This document shows positions 1 to 10,546 of a DNA stretch of 64,000 bases, piece by piece. This DNA is from Betaproteobacteria bacterium (lineage in GTDB: Bacteria > Pseudomonadota > Gammaproteobacteria > Burkholderiales > Burkholderiaceae_D). Position 1 is the stretch's first letter. Every line of letters starts with the position of its first letter. The notes below the pieces were generated by a model. That model was given only the letters and a program-made list of their open reading frames with translations, was not told where the DNA came from and made no database searches. Position numbers and translations under genes: made by a program. The DNA lies in contig JANXTA010000014.1 of the NCBI GenBank assembly GCA_025356395.1, positions 1 through 64,000 of the forward strand, written 5' to 3'.

Positions 1-419
1 AGCGGGAGACTGGATCTTTTTGGACGGTTGCGACATGAAATTTCCTGGCTGTTTTGCTACGCGCCGACTGATGGACGACCCGCGCGTGCGAAGAGGCATT
101 GCACATGGGGCCACGTCACCGCGTTTCCACCCGGGCGGGCGGGCGAAAAAATGGAAAACCGAGGAGAAAGCCGAATAGAGGACAGCGGAGCAAACGACGA
201 ATCAATCACGAAGATCGCACCGTATTCGAGAACGATCGGTTTTCGCACACTTGCGGGCGGGCAGACCGGCGGGTGCGGATTGCTTCGAATCGGTACTGTC
301 GGTGCGACCCCAGGTCAACCATGAACGAATGTTGCGCCTCGGTCGGCGAACCGCGCATGTTAACAGGGCCCGGGGCCAATTTCCAGTCATTCCAGGATCA
401 CGCAGCAACCGGGGCGCAA

Positions 420-2324
420 TCACGGTTCGCGTAGCAGGCGCCCCTGTTCTTCGACGAGACGGCGATACGCCTCCATGTTGTCGGCGTCGCGCAAACCGGC
501 CTGGGCGATCCGTTCGAGTTCGGCACGAATCGCAAGGCTGCGCATCCGGCGAACCGTGTCGCGCAGCTCGTTCGCCGCGGCATCGCGCCGCTCTCCCCGG
601 CGAGTCGCCTCGGCCTCTTCCTTCGCATCGTCGGTCGAGGTGCGCAGCAACAACAGGTCGCGCTTGTATTCCTCGACCGCCAGGATGTCCTGCATCAGGG
701 CCTCGTAGATTTCGCGGTTGGGCGACTCGCGCAGCGCGTCCGACATCGCGAGGAAATCGACGTCCGGTCCCTGCGCCTTGGCCGCCTCGATCGTCTCGGT
801 GATGAGGTCGCGCGCATCGTCGGCGGCCTCTTCGAGCGTCGCGATGTCGGACGACGTCAGCCCGTGGGCATGTACCGGATACATGATCAACGCCGTCAGC
901 GCGCGCTGCGCCAATCCTTGCGGCGGCTTGCGATCGATGCGCCGCGGGGGCGCGCGCCGACTCACCGCCGACTGGGCGATCTGGAACGACTCGAGGATTT
1001 CGCCGACGGCCGCGCCGGTCGTTGTCGCGAGAGCGCGCACCAGCTGCATCCGCAACGCGCCGGCCGGCAGTGCCTTCACCAATGGGCGGGCATCGAACAA
1101 GGCCTTCGCCCGGCCTTCGGCCGTCCTCAGATCGTTGGTCCGCCCGACCTCGCGCAATACGTACTCGGACAGCGGGACGGCCGCCTTGACCGCCTCGAGG
1201 AAACCATCCCGACCATGCTCGCGCACGTAGCTGTCCGGGTCGTGTTCGGCGGGCAGGAACAGGAAAGACAGCGCCTTCTCGTCGGTCGCAAGCGGCAGCG
1301 ACGCCTCGAGCGCGCGCCATGCCGCCTTGCGTCCGGCCGAGTCGCCGTCGAAGCTGAAGGTCACCCGATCGGTCTGGCGCAACAGCTTCTGCACGTGGTT
1401 CGGCGTGCACGCCGTGCCGAGCGTGGCCACGGCATTGGCCACGCCGAGCTGCGCAAGCGCGACCACGTCCATGTAGCCCTCGACGACTAGCGCGAAGCCC
1501 TGCTCGCGGATCGCCTGGCGCGCCTCGAAGAGGCCGTACAGCTCCTGCCCTTTCTGGAACACCGCCGTCTCCGGCGAGTTCAGGTATTTGGGCTCGCCGT
1601 CGTCGATGATGCGGCCGCCGAAGCCGATGACGCGGCCGCGCAGGTTGCGGATCGGGAACATCACCCGATCGCGGAAGCGATCGTAGACCCGGGTGTTCGC
1701 ACCCGGCTCGGCGTCCTCGTTGCCCGTGGCGTCCTTCGCGATCACGAGTCCCGCGTCGACGAGCACCGCGCTGCGATAGTCCTCGAACGCCGCCTGCAGT
1801 CCGTTCCAGCCTTCGGGCGCATAGCCGAGGCCGAAACGCGCGGCGACCTCGCCGGTCAGCCCGCGATCCTTCAGGTAGCCGATCGCGCGTTGCGAGCCGC
1901 GCAGCGTGTTGCGAAAGAAGCCGGCCGCGATCTCGAGGGCCTCGATGATGGCCGTGGACCGCGATCTCGATTCGTCGAAAGCAACGCCGCTCGTACCGTC
2001 GCTATCGCCGCTGATTTCATGGGCCTGCGCGCGCGTGTCGGGCACCGTCATCCCAACCGACTGCGCCAGATCGCGCACGGCATCGGGGAACGTGAAACCG
2101 CTGTATTCGATCAGGAAGGTCAGCGCGGTGCCGTGCGCGCCGCAGCCGAAGCAGTGGTAGAACTGCTTGGTCGGGCTGACCGAGAACGAAGGCGACTTCT
2201 CGTTGTGGAAAGGGCACAGCCCCATGAAATTGGCGCCGCCCTTGCGCAGCTTGACGTGGCGACCGACGACCTCGACGACGTCGATGCGCTGCAGAAGGTC
2301 GTCGATGAACGCCTGCGGGATCAT
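420..2324 (-). CDS. dnaG: DNA primase DnaG
   Basis: N-terminal zinc-binding motif CPFHNEKSPSFSVSPTKQFYHCFGCGAHG and TOPRIM-like VVEGYMDVVALAQLGVANAVATLGTA; located downstream of rpsU-yqeY as in typical beta/gammaproteobacteria. Confidence 0.97.
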   Translation of the reverse strand: MIPQAFIDDLLQRIDVVEVVGRHVKLRKGGANFMGLCPFHNEKSPSFSVSPTKQFYHCFGCGAHGTALTFLIEYSGFTFPDAVRDLAQSVGMTVPDTRAQAHEISGDSDGTSGVAFDESRSRSTAIIEALEIAAGFFRNTLRGSQRAIGYLKDRGLTGEVAARFGLGYAPEGWNGLQAAFEDYRSAVLVDAGLVIAKDATGNEDAEPGANTRVYDRFRDRVMFPIRNLRGRVIGFGGRIIDDGEPKYLNSPETAVFQKGQELYGLFEARQAIREQGFALVVEGYMDVVALAQLGVANAVATLGTACTPNHVQKLLRQTDRVTFSFDGDSAGRKAAWRALEASLPLATDEKALSFLFLPAEHDPDSYVREHGRDGFLEAVKAAVPLSEYVLREVGRTNDLRTAEGRAKALFDARPLVKALPAGALRMQLVRALATTTGAAVGEILESFQIAQSAVSRRAPPRRIDRKPPQGLAQRALTALIMYPVHAHGLTSSDIATLEEAADDARDLITETIEAAKAQGPDVDFLAMSDALRESPNREIYEALMQDILAVEEYKRDLLLLRTSTDDAKEEAEATRRGERRDAAANELRDTVRRMRSLAIRAELERIAQAGLRDADNMEAYRRLVEEQGRLLREP

Positions 2325-2352
2325 CGGACCGGACTCGCCGAAAGGATGATCT

Positions 2353-2799
2353 TCAGGCGGTCAGCGCGGCCTTGACGAGCCCCGAGACGCGCGTCATGTC
2401 GACCCGTCCCGCCAGGCGTGGCTTGAGATCGGCCATCACCTTGCCCATGCCCTGCGGTCCATCCACGCCTAGGGCAGCGATGGTCTTCGCGATCTCGTCA
2501 ACGATCTCGGCGTCGGTCAGCGCCTTCGGCAGGTAGGCCGACAGGATCCCGATCTCCGCCTGCTCCTTCTCGACCAGGTCGGGACGCGCGGCCTTCTCGA
2601 ATGCGGCCACCGAGTCGCGCCGCTGCTTGACCAGCTTGTCGACGATCGCGAGCACGTCGGCGTCGGTCAGCACCACCCGCTCGTCGACTTCCTTCTGCTT
2701 CAAAGCAGCGGTCAGCATGCGGATCGTCAGCAGACGCGCACTGTCCTTCGCGCGCATCGCATTCTTCATGTCTTCGGTGATTTGCTGCTGAAGGGTCAT
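2353..2799 (-). CDS. GatB/YqeY domain-containing protein
   Basis: MTLQQQITEDMKNAMRAKDSARLLTIRMLTAALKQKEVDER, typical YqeY family; rpsU-yqeY-dnaG context. Confidence 0.93.
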   Translation of the reverse strand: MTLQQQITEDMKNAMRAKDSARLLTIRMLTAALKQKEVDERVVLTDADVLAIVDKLVKQRRDSVAAFEKAARPDLVEKEQAEIGILSAYLPKALTDAEIVDEIAKTIAALGVDGPQGMGKVMADLKPRLAGRVDMTRVSGLVKAALTA

Positions 2800-2829
2800 T
2801 TTTGATCTCCCGCGAAATTCAAATACAAA

Positions 2830-2859
2830 AGCCCGCTGCGGCTTAAGCCGGAGCGGGCT
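2830..2859 (-). terminator. Probable intrinsic terminator/attenuator after rpsU
   Basis: Hairpin agcccgct...agcgggct with inner cggctt/aagccg; on the minus strand it is followed by a TTTTGTATTT tract. Confidence 0.6.
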
Positions 2860-2900
2860 CGAAAAATCTGCAGGCGCCCGGACCGTGAGGTCCGCGGCGC

Positions 2901-3113
2901 TCAGTACATCTTTTTTGGGAGCTGCTGGCTACGAAGGCGCTTGTAGTGACGCTTCACCGCGGCGGCGAGCTTGCGCTTGCGCTCTGCGGTGGGCTTTTCA
3001 TAGAACTCGCGGGCGCGAAGTTCGGTGAGCAGGCCGGTCTTTTCGATCGTGCGCTTGAATCGGCGCAACGCGACTTCGAAAGGCTCGTTTTCCTTGAGGC
3101 GTACTGTCGGCAT
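2901..3113 (-). CDS. rpsU: 30S ribosomal protein S21
   Basis: [70 protein letters not shown]; start shortened from the supplied ORF to ATG at 3113. Confidence 0.97.
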   Translation of the reverse strand: MPTVRLKENEPFEVALRRFKRTIEKTGLLTELRAREFYEKPTAERKRKLAAAVKRHYKRLRSQQLPKKMY

Positions 3114-3205
3114 TGAATGGAGAGGGCAAAAACCCGGTTGCACAAAAGCGAAGCCGGCAATTGTATCGGACTTTTCCGAAAAATGTAATGCAGTCGGCAC
3201 ACGCT

Positions 3206-4396
3206 TCACACCGCCTGCCCGGATGCGAAACCCGACGACCAGGCCCACTGGAAGTTGTAGCCCCCCAGCCAGCCGGTCACGTCGACAGCCTCGCCGATGA
3301 AGTGCAGTCCCGGCATGCGCTTCGCCTCGAACGTCTTCTGCGACAGCTCGGCCGTGTCGACCCCGCCTGCTGTGACCTCGGCCTTGCGGAAGCCTTCAGT
3401 CCCGTCGGGGACGAGATGCCAGTGCTCCAGACCCGCAGCCAGCGCCGTCAGCGCGCCGTTCGACCATTCGGCGATGCGCCGATCGTCGATGCCCGCCGTC
3501 TGCTGCCACTGGCTCGCCAAGCGCTTTGGCAAGTAGTTCGCCAGCACCTGCGAAAGGTTCTGCTTCGAAGTGTCCTTCCGCTCCAGCAGCTCGACGCGCA
3601 GATCGCTCGCGGGCACGAGATCGATGGCCAGCGGCGTGCCCGGCTTCCAGTAGCTGGAGATCTGCAGGACCGCAGGGCCCGACAGGCCGCGATGGGTGAA
3701 CAGCAGGTCTTCGCGAAAACGGGCGGCGGTGCCGGCGCAGGCGACGTCGACCTCGACCGCGACGCCGCTCAAGGCCGCGAACGGTGCCCAGACGTCGGAC
3801 GAGAAGGTGAGAGGTACCAGCGCGGGCCGCGGCTCCACGACGCGGAGGCCGAAGCGCTTCGCGGTGCGATACGCGTAGTCGGTCGCACCGATCTTCGGGA
3901 TCGACAGGCCGCCGGTAGCGATCACAACGCTCTTCGCAGCGATCGATCCGCCTTCGGTCACGATGCGAAAGCCTTGCGCCGGATCGGGTACGAGATCGAC
4001 GATCGTCACCGGCCGTCGCCATTGCACCCGCCCCGCGTCGCACTCGGCGACCAGCATCGCGATGATCTGCTCGCTCGACTCGTCGCAGAACAACTGGCCG
4101 CGATGCTTCTCGTGGAAACCGATGCGATAGCGCATCACGAGATCGACGAAGTCCTGCGCCGTGTAGCCCTCAAGCGCCGAGCGTGCGAACTGCGGATTGT
4201 TGGAGATGAAGTTCGCGGGGCCGACTTCCCGATTGGTGAAGTTGCAGCGCCCGCCACCGGAGATGCGGATCTTCTCGGCCAGGCGCGCCGCGTGATCGAG
4301 CAGGACCACCGACCTGCCCCGTTGCCCGGCCACGGCCGCGCACATCATCCCGGCAGCGCCGGCGCCGATCACGGCGACGTCGAAGCGCTCGCTCAC
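3206..4396 (-). CDS. NAD(P)/FAD-dependent oxidoreductase (HI0933/BaiN family)
   Basis: GTG start giving [26 protein letters not shown] (Rossmann) and [11 protein letters not shown] motif typical of the HI0933-like family. Confidence 0.88.
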   Translation of the reverse strand: MSERFDVAVIGAGAAGMMCAAVAGQRGRSVVLLDHAARLAEKIRISGGGRCNFTNREVGPANFISNNPQFARSALEGYTAQDFVDLVMRYRIGFHEKHRGQLFCDESSEQIIAMLVAECDAGRVQWRRPVTIVDLVPDPAQGFRIVTEGGSIAAKSVVIATGGLSIPKIGATDYAYRTAKRFGLRVVEPRPALVPLTFSSDVWAPFAALSGVAVEVDVACAGTAARFREDLLFTHRGLSGPAVLQISSYWKPGTPLAIDLVPASDLRVELLERKDTSKQNLSQVLANYLPKRLASQWQQTAGIDDRRIAEWSNGALTALAAGLEHWHLVPDGTEGFRKAEVTAGGVDTAELSQKTFEAKRMPGLHFIGEAVDVTGWLGGYNFQWAWSSGFASGQAV

Positions 4397-4797
4397 GGAT
4401 CGAGACGTTCGCGGCAGTAGGTCTCGAGGAAGCGTTGCATCGCGAAGGCATCCGGCTCCCAGGCCGCGGCGAGCAGACGATCGGGACGCACGTAGACGTA
4501 CGTCTCCGCCTCGCGTGCGAGGCCGTCGATACCGGTCACCGTGACGACCGCGCGTCGATAGTCGTCGCCCTCGAAGTGATCGAGCCGCTGCAGGTCCTCC
4601 GCGTCGACGTCGAGATGCAGCACACCGGCGACCCGGGATCCATCGAGCGGCACCATGCCCGGGTAGTCCTCGCCGTCGATGGCGAAGCGCGCGTGACGGT
4701 CGAGGTGACCTTCCATGGACCCGTAGCTTCCAGAGACGACGAGCGACCACACCGCATCGAACATCAAGGACCCGTACGTGAAGACGTGGCGACTCAT
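4393..4797 (-). CDS. Gamma-glutamylcyclotransferase family protein
   Basis: MSRHVFTYGSLMFDAVW... AIDGEDYPGMVPLDGSRVAGVLHLDV; GGCT-like YGSL motif; overlaps neighbours by 4 nt. Confidence 0.82.
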   Translation of the reverse strand: MSRHVFTYGSLMFDAVWSLVVSGSYGSMEGHLDRHARFAIDGEDYPGMVPLDGSRVAGVLHLDVDAEDLQRLDHFEGDDYRRAVVTVTGIDGLAREAETYVYVRPDRLLAAAWEPDAFAMQRFLETYCRERLDP

Positions 4798-5783
4798 CGA
4801 GGCGGTTGCGTGATGAGCCAGCAACGATGGATACGGCCGTCGCGGAAATCGTCGGGCACGGTCTTCGCGCTGATCTCCTCGAAGCGCGCCTTCTCCTGAA
4901 CCAGCAGATCGAGCTCGAAGCTGCGCAGGTTGGTCGAGAAGAAGAGCGTGCCGCCCGGGGCCAACAGTGCGAGGCATTGGCGGATCAGCCACGGGTGGTC
5001 GCGCTGCACGTCGAGGATGCCCTGCATCGCCTTCGAGTTCGAGAAGGTCGGCGGATCGAGCACGATCAGGTCGACGCCGTCGCGGTCACCGGCCTCGTAG
5101 GCCGAAACCGCGTCGCGTAGCCACGTAAAGACGTCGGCGCGGACGATGCGATGGCGCACGAGATCGATCGAGTTCAATCGCAGGTTGCGTTCGGCCCACT
5201 GCGAGTACGTGTTCGACAGGTCGACGCTCTCGGACGAGATCGCTCCGGCGCGCGCGGCATGGACCGTGAAGCTGCCGGTGTAAGAGAACAGGTTGAGGAA
5301 GCGCTTGCCGCGTGCCCGTTCACCCACCATGCCGCGCGTCACGCGATGGTCGAGGAACAGGCCCGTGTCGAGGTAGCCGTACAGGTTGACGATGAAGCGA
5401 TGCCCGCCCTCGTGCACGACGAGGTCGTCCTCGTCCAGGCCGGTCGCCTCGTGCTGCGCCGTCTTGTCGCCACCCACCCGCTGCCGCCCACGATGCTTGA
5501 CCGCGATGCGATCGACCGGCAGCTCAAAGATCTCGGCGGCCACCTCGATCAGATGATCGATCCATTCGCGATGCTCGTCCTCGGACTGCTGCCAGCCGGT
5601 GTCGACCTCCTGGAATTGCAGCCAGGTGCCGCCCTCGGCGTCGAAGCAGTCGATGATCACCGGGAACTCGGGCACGTCGCAGTCGTAGGCGCGATAGGCA
5701 TGTATGTTGGAGCGTCGCGCCCACTTGCGAAGGTGGCGCGCGTTCTTCGCGAGGCGGTTGTGGAAGTGCGAGAGGTCGGTCAC
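4794..5783 (-). CDS. Class I SAM-dependent methyltransferase (RlmK/RlmI-like 23S rRNA methyltransferase)
   Basis: FLNLFSYTGSFTVHAARAGA and DLIVLDPPTFSNSK motifs; GTG start at 5783 inferred. Confidence 0.83.
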   Translation of the reverse strand: MTDLSHFHNRLAKNARHLRKWARRSNIHAYRAYDCDVPEFPVIIDCFDAEGGTWLQFQEVDTGWQQSEDEHREWIDHLIEVAAEIFELPVDRIAVKHRGRQRVGGDKTAQHEATGLDEDDLVVHEGGHRFIVNLYGYLDTGLFLDHRVTRGMVGERARGKRFLNLFSYTGSFTVHAARAGAISSESVDLSNTYSQWAERNLRLNSIDLVRHRIVRADVFTWLRDAVSAYEAGDRDGVDLIVLDPPTFSNSKAMQGILDVQRDHPWLIRQCLALLAPGGTLFFSTNLRSFELDLLVQEKARFEEISAKTVPDDFRDGRIHRCWLITQPPR

Positions 5784-5890
5784 GGCCAGAATTGTACGAG
5801 GGCGACGCCGGACGCTTCGTCGCAAGACGAAGCATCGACCTTCCCTTTCGTTCAAGCTCCTGCCATTCGCGTTGACGAGGAAGCCTCTCG

Positions 5891-6595
5891 ATGAAGCCCG
5901 CTCCCGAACCTCGCTTTGCCCGCATCGCCGCGATGATCGGCGACCCCACGCGCGCCCGCATGCTGGCCGCGCTGCTCGACGGCGCGATGCTGACCGCGGG
6001 GGAGATCGCGCAGTCCGCCGACGTCACGCCGCAGACCGCCAGCGCGCACCTCGCGAAGCTGCTCGATGCGGAACTGATCACGCTGCGCGTGCAGGGACGC
6101 CATCGCTACTTCAGGCTCGCGGACGGCGATGTCGCCCACGCGCTCGAAGCTCTTTCGGTCGTCGCCGACAAGGACGTCGACCAGCAACCCGGCCGCCGCA
6201 TGTGGTCGCGCGATGCGATGCAACCGCTGCGTCACGCGCGCACCTGCTACGGCCATCTCGCGGGTCACCTCGGCGTGCGCCTGCACGACGCGCTGGTCGA
6301 ACGCGCAGTGCTGGTGCAACGGGACGAACTTTACGTGCTGGGCGAGGACGGCCAGCGCTGGCTCGCGAGCCTGGGCTTCGACGCGACGACGGTCAGCGCG
6401 TCGGCTCGCGGCATGGCCTATCCCTGCGTCGACTGGTCAGAACGCCGCGACCATTTCGCAGGGCCGCTGGCGGTCGCGCTGCTCGACCACTTCGTCGTCG
6501 ATCACTGGCTCACCCGCATCGGAGACTCCCGCGCACTCGCCGTCACACCGAAGGCACGCCGCTTCTTCGACGACCTGTCGATCGCACACGCGTAA
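5891..6595 (+). CDS. ArsR-type helix-turn-helix transcriptional regulator
   Basis: MIGDPTRARMLAALLDGAMLTAGEIAQSADVTPQTASAHLAKLLDAELI, winged-helix ArsR signature. Confidence 0.87.
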   Translation: MKPAPEPRFARIAAMIGDPTRARMLAALLDGAMLTAGEIAQSADVTPQTASAHLAKLLDAELITLRVQGRHRYFRLADGDVAHALEALSVVADKDVDQQPGRRMWSRDAMQPLRHARTCYGHLAGHLGVRLHDALVERAVLVQRDELYVLGEDGQRWLASLGFDATTVSASARGMAYPCVDWSERRDHFAGPLAVALLDHFVVDHWLTRIGDSRALAVTPKARRFFDDLSIAHA

Positions 6596-6625
6596 AAAAA
6601 CCGCGGGACCGTGAGGCGCCGCGGT
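6594..6625 (-). terminator. Intrinsic terminator of the pha operon
   Basis: Minus strand: accgcgg...ccgcggt hairpin followed by TTTTTTT, 20-50 nt after the phaB stop. Confidence 0.75.
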
Positions 6626-6645
6626 CGGGTGACGCGGGCTTCGCG

Positions 6646-7383
6646 TCAGCCCATGTGGAGGCCGCCGTTGAGCGAGAAGTCGGCACCGGTCGCGTAGCCG
6701 CCTTCGTCGCATGCCAGCCACGCGACGATCGAGCCGATCTCTTCCGGCAGTCCGAGCCGCTTGACTGGAATGCCGGAGACGATCTTGTCGAGCACGTCCT
6801 GGCGGATCGCGCGGACCATGTCGGTCCCGACGTAACCCGGCGAGACGGTGTTGACCGTCACGCCCTTGGACGCCACTTCCTGCGCGAGCGCCATCGTGAA
6901 GCCGTGGATGCCGGCCTTCGCGGTCGAGTAGTTGGTCTGCCCGAACTGACCCTTCTGGCCGTTGATCGAGCTGATGTTGATGATCCGCCCGAAGCCGCGA
7001 TCGACCATGTCCTCGATCACCTGCTTGGTGACGTTGAACAGCGAGTTGAGATTGGTTTCGATGACCGCATGCCAGTCCTCGTAGCTCATCTTTCGGAACA
7101 TGCCGTCGCGCGTGATGCCGGCGTTGTTGACCAGCACGTCGACCGGCCCGTGCTCGGCCTTGACCCTCTTGAAGGCCTCGACCGTGGAGTCCCAGTTGCC
7201 GACGTTGCCGACCGACGCGAAGAAGGTGTGGCCGAGCGCCTTCTGCTCGGCGATCCACTTCACGTGATCGCGACTCGGCCCGCAACCCGCCACCACGACA
7301 TAGCCTTCCTTGGCCAACCGCTGGCAGATCGAAGTCCCGATACCGCCCATCCCGCCCGTCACGTACGCGATCCGCTGTGTCAT
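6646..7383 (-). CDS. phaB: Acetoacetyl-CoA reductase
   Basis: MTQRIAYVTGGMGGIGTSICQRLAKEG ... SDR fold, typical PhaB; downstream of phaC-phaA. Confidence 0.94.
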   Translation of the reverse strand: MTQRIAYVTGGMGGIGTSICQRLAKEGYVVVAGCGPSRDHVKWIAEQKALGHTFFASVGNVGNWDSTVEAFKRVKAEHGPVDVLVNNAGITRDGMFRKMSYEDWHAVIETNLNSLFNVTKQVIEDMVDRGFGRIINISSINGQKGQFGQTNYSTAKAGIHGFTMALAQEVASKGVTVNTVSPGYVGTDMVRAIRQDVLDKIVSGIPVKRLGLPEEIGSIVAWLACDEGGYATGADFSLNGGLHMG

Positions 7384-7433
7384 GTTGTCTCCCGCTTATG
7401 GTTGTTGATTTCTTACCGCCGTACCACCAAGGG

Positions 7434-8615
7434 CTATGCGCGCTCCACGCACATGGCCACGCCCATGCCGCCTCCGATACACAGCGACGCGATGCCCTTC
7501 TTCGCGTCGCGACGTTGCATTTCGTACAGCAGCGAGACCAGGATCCGGCAGCCCGACGCGCCGATCGGATGGCCGATCGCGATGGCCCCGCCGTTGACGT
7601 TGATCTTCGACGTGTCCCAGCCCATCTGCTGATTGACGGCGCAGGCCTGGGCGGCGAACGCCTCGTTGATCTCCATCAGGTCGAGCTGGTCGGCCGTCCA
7701 TCCCGCCTTCGCTAGCGCGCGCTTCGACGCACTGACCGGACCCATGCCCATCACGCGCGGCTCGAGACCGGTGGTGGCGAAGGACTTGATGGTCGCGAGC
7801 GGCGTGAGCCCGAGTTCCTTCGCCTTGGCAGCGCTCATCACGACCACGGCGGCAGCACCATCGTTGAGTCCCGATGCATTGGCCGCGGTCACGCTGCCGT
7901 CCTTCGCGAAGGCGGGCCGCAGGCCGCTCAGCGCGTCGATCTTGACGCCGTGGCGCACGAACTCGTCGGTGTCGAAGGCGATCGCGTCGCCCTTCTTCTG
8001 TGCGATCGACAAGGGCAGGATCTCGTCCTTGAACCTGCCGGCCTTCTGCGCCGCCTCGGCCTTGTTCTGCGATGCGACCGCGAACTCGTCCTGCATCTCG
8101 CGCGTGATCGCGTACTCCTTCGCGACGTTCTCGGCGGTGGTGCCCATGTGGTACTGGTTGTAGACGTCCCACAGCCCGTCGACGATCATCGAATCGACCA
8201 GCTTCCAGTCGCCCATGCGTTGACCGTCACGCGAGCCCGGCAGCACGTGCGGTGCCGCCGTCATGTTCTCCATGCCACCCGCGACCACGATCTCCGCATC
8301 GCCATTGGCGATGGCCTGAGCGGCCAGCATCACGGCCTTGAGTCCAGAGCCGCAGACGACGTTGATCGTCATGGCCGGCACCGAGACCGGGATGCCCGAC
8401 TTGATCAGCGCCTGGCGCGCCGGGTTCTGTCCGGATGCCGCGGTGAGCACCTGACCCATGATCACTTCGGACACCTGATCGGGGGACAGCTTCGCGCGCT
8501 CGAGCACACCCTTGATAACGTGGGCGCCGAGCTCCGGCGCAGGGATCTTGCCGAGCGAGCCGCCGAACTTGCCGACCGCGGTGCGGCCGGCAGCGACGAT
8601 GACAATCTCATCCAT
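7434..8615 (-). CDS. phaA: Acetyl-CoA C-acetyltransferase (beta-ketothiolase)
   Basis: NVVCGSGLKAV, GHPIGASGCRILVSLLYEM, CIGGGMGVAMCVE thiolase motifs. Confidence 0.95.
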   Translation of the reverse strand: MDEIVIVAAGRTAVGKFGGSLGKIPAPELGAHVIKGVLERAKLSPDQVSEVIMGQVLTAASGQNPARQALIKSGIPVSVPAMTINVVCGSGLKAVMLAAQAIANGDAEIVVAGGMENMTAAPHVLPGSRDGQRMGDWKLVDSMIVDGLWDVYNQYHMGTTAENVAKEYAITREMQDEFAVASQNKAEAAQKAGRFKDEILPLSIAQKKGDAIAFDTDEFVRHGVKIDALSGLRPAFAKDGSVTAANASGLNDGAAAVVVMSAAKAKELGLTPLATIKSFATTGLEPRVMGMGPVSASKRALAKAGWTADQLDLMEINEAFAAQACAVNQQMGWDTSKINVNGGAIAIGHPIGASGCRILVSLLYEMQRRDAKKGIASLCIGGGMGVAMCVERA

Positions 8616-8656
8616 GGGTATTCCTCTTTATTGTTGTGATGAAGGAACGCGATGCT

Positions 8657-10408
8657 TCAGGTCGCGCGGACCGCGACGTAACGGCCGGGTGCCGGCTCGA
8701 TGGCCTTGTACTGCGCATTGCCGTAAGCGACCTTCGCCTTGATCTTCTTGCCTGCGAAGCCTGCGAGCCAGTCGTTCCATTCGGTCCACCAGCTTCCAGG
8801 CGTCTCGGTGGCTGCGGCCATCCACGCATCCGCGTCCACCGGGAAGCGACCGCGCGGCGGGTCAAAGGTCCAGTGGCTGCGCTTCTTCTTCGCGGGCGGA
8901 TTGACGACGCCGGCGATATGACCGGATGCGCCGAGCACGAAGCGCTTTGGTCCGGTGAGGATCTGCGTGGTGGCGTAGGCGGCAGGCCAGGGCACGATGT
9001 GATCCTCGCGCGAGCCGTAGATGAAGACCGGCGACTTGATCTTGCCGAGGTCGACCGGCACGCCGCTGACCTCGGTCGCACCGGGCTGCATCAGCCGGTT
9101 CTCGAGATACGTGTTTCGGAGGTACCAGACGAAGAACGGGCCCGGCAGATTGGTGCTGTCGGAGTTCCAGTAGAGCAGGTCGAAGGGCGGCGGCGCTTCG
9201 CCCTTCAGGTAGTTGCTGACGACGTAGTTCCACACCAAGTCGTTCGGCCGCAGGAACGAGAACGAGGTCGCCAGATCGCGGGCCGGCATCAGGCCGATCT
9301 TGCCGCCGTTGACACCGCCCAGCGAGGCCTCGCGCTGGGCGACTGACTGCTCGTCGACGAAGACGTCGAGGATACCGGTGTCGGAGAAATCCAGCAGCGT
9401 GGTCAGCAACGTCAGCGACGCGGCGGGCTGGGCATCGACACCCTTCTCGCGTGCGGCAACGACCGCGAGCGCCGTCGACAGCATCGTCCCGCCGACGCAG
9501 AAGCCGAGCATGTCGATCGTCTTCTGCTTCGAGACGTCACGCGCGACGTCGATCGCACGGATGATGCCTTCCTCGATGTAGTCGCTCCAGGTCAGGCCGG
9601 CCTGCTCGGCCATCGGATTGCGCCAGGAGATCAGGAACACCGTGTGGCCCTGCGTCACGGCGTGCCGAACCAGCGAGTTCTCGGGCTGCAGGTCGAGGAT
9701 GTAGAACTTGTTGATGCACGGCGGCACGATCAGCAGCGGCTTCTCGTAGACCGTGTCGGTCAGCGCCTTGTACTGGATCAGCTGGATGATCTCGTTCTCG
9801 AAGATCACCTGGCCTTCACTGGTGCCGACGTTGCGACCGATCTCGAAGGCCGACTCGTCGGTCATCGAGATGCGGCCCTTGAGCGCATCGGCAAGCAGCA
9901 TCGACAGACCCGATCGCAGGCTCTCACCCTTGGTCTCGACCAGCTTCGTCAACGCGTCCGGATTCATCGCGAGATAGTTCGACGGCGCCATCGCGTCGAC
10001 CCATTGCTGGACCGCGAAACGGATCTTGGCGCGCGTCTTCGCATCGGCTTCCAACGCATCGGCGAGGCCATGGATGAAGCGCGCGTTGAGGAGATAGAGA
10101 TCAGCGAAGAACGCGTGCGGCCCGGTCCACGCCTCGGCGGCGAAACGCTTGTCGGACAACCGTGTCTGGCGATCTTCCGTCGATGACGACCACAACTTCG
10201 AGAGGTCCCGCGTGTAGTCGTTCTGCAGTTCGAGGAGCTTGGCCGGATCGATCTTCAACTGCGCGGAATCGAGAGCAGGCATTGCCTTTGGAAGGCCCGG
10301 CAGGGTCATGCCGCCCCCGAAGGATTTCATCCACTGCATCGGATCGAACAGGCCGACGCCGTGCGGACTGAGGCCGGGAACGGGCCAGGCAAACGGCAGG
10401 CCTTCCAT
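8657..10408 (-). CDS. phaC: Class I poly(3-hydroxyalkanoate) synthase
   Basis: Lipase-like box GFCVGGTMLSTALAV, KSPVFIYGSREDHIVPW, HIAGVVNPP; full-length 583 aa. Confidence 0.96.
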   Translation of the reverse strand: MEGLPFAWPVPGLSPHGVGLFDPMQWMKSFGGGMTLPGLPKAMPALDSAQLKIDPAKLLELQNDYTRDLSKLWSSSTEDRQTRLSDKRFAAEAWTGPHAFFADLYLLNARFIHGLADALEADAKTRAKIRFAVQQWVDAMAPSNYLAMNPDALTKLVETKGESLRSGLSMLLADALKGRISMTDESAFEIGRNVGTSEGQVIFENEIIQLIQYKALTDTVYEKPLLIVPPCINKFYILDLQPENSLVRHAVTQGHTVFLISWRNPMAEQAGLTWSDYIEEGIIRAIDVARDVSKQKTIDMLGFCVGGTMLSTALAVVAAREKGVDAQPAASLTLLTTLLDFSDTGILDVFVDEQSVAQREASLGGVNGGKIGLMPARDLATSFSFLRPNDLVWNYVVSNYLKGEAPPPFDLLYWNSDSTNLPGPFFVWYLRNTYLENRLMQPGATEVSGVPVDLGKIKSPVFIYGSREDHIVPWPAAYATTQILTGPKRFVLGASGHIAGVVNPPAKKKRSHWTFDPPRGRFPVDADAWMAAATETPGSWWTEWNDWLAGFAGKKIKAKVAYGNAQYKAIEPAPGRYVAVRAT

Positions 10409-10546
10409 GCGGGTCTCCTCGTGTTTTTATGATGTGTGTTGTGATGCGAATGAACGCCCAATTTTGCACGCCCGTCTTCGCGAGTGTCAAATCGGTCAAA
10501 CCCCCACACCCGCTGGCCGGATCGCCAACTTACTGAAGATCGCCGG

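Noticed and set aside
1-419. Several short ORFs (for example 28-324, 99-434) downstream of dnaG
   Set aside because: No family resemblance, overlapping in several frames, no convincing start context; probably a long intergenic spacer before the next gene outside the window.
5704-7632. 642-aa plus-strand ORF spanning the methyltransferase start, ArsR gene and phaB
   Set aside because: Crosses several well-supported genes; Arg/His/Asp-rich antisense composition.
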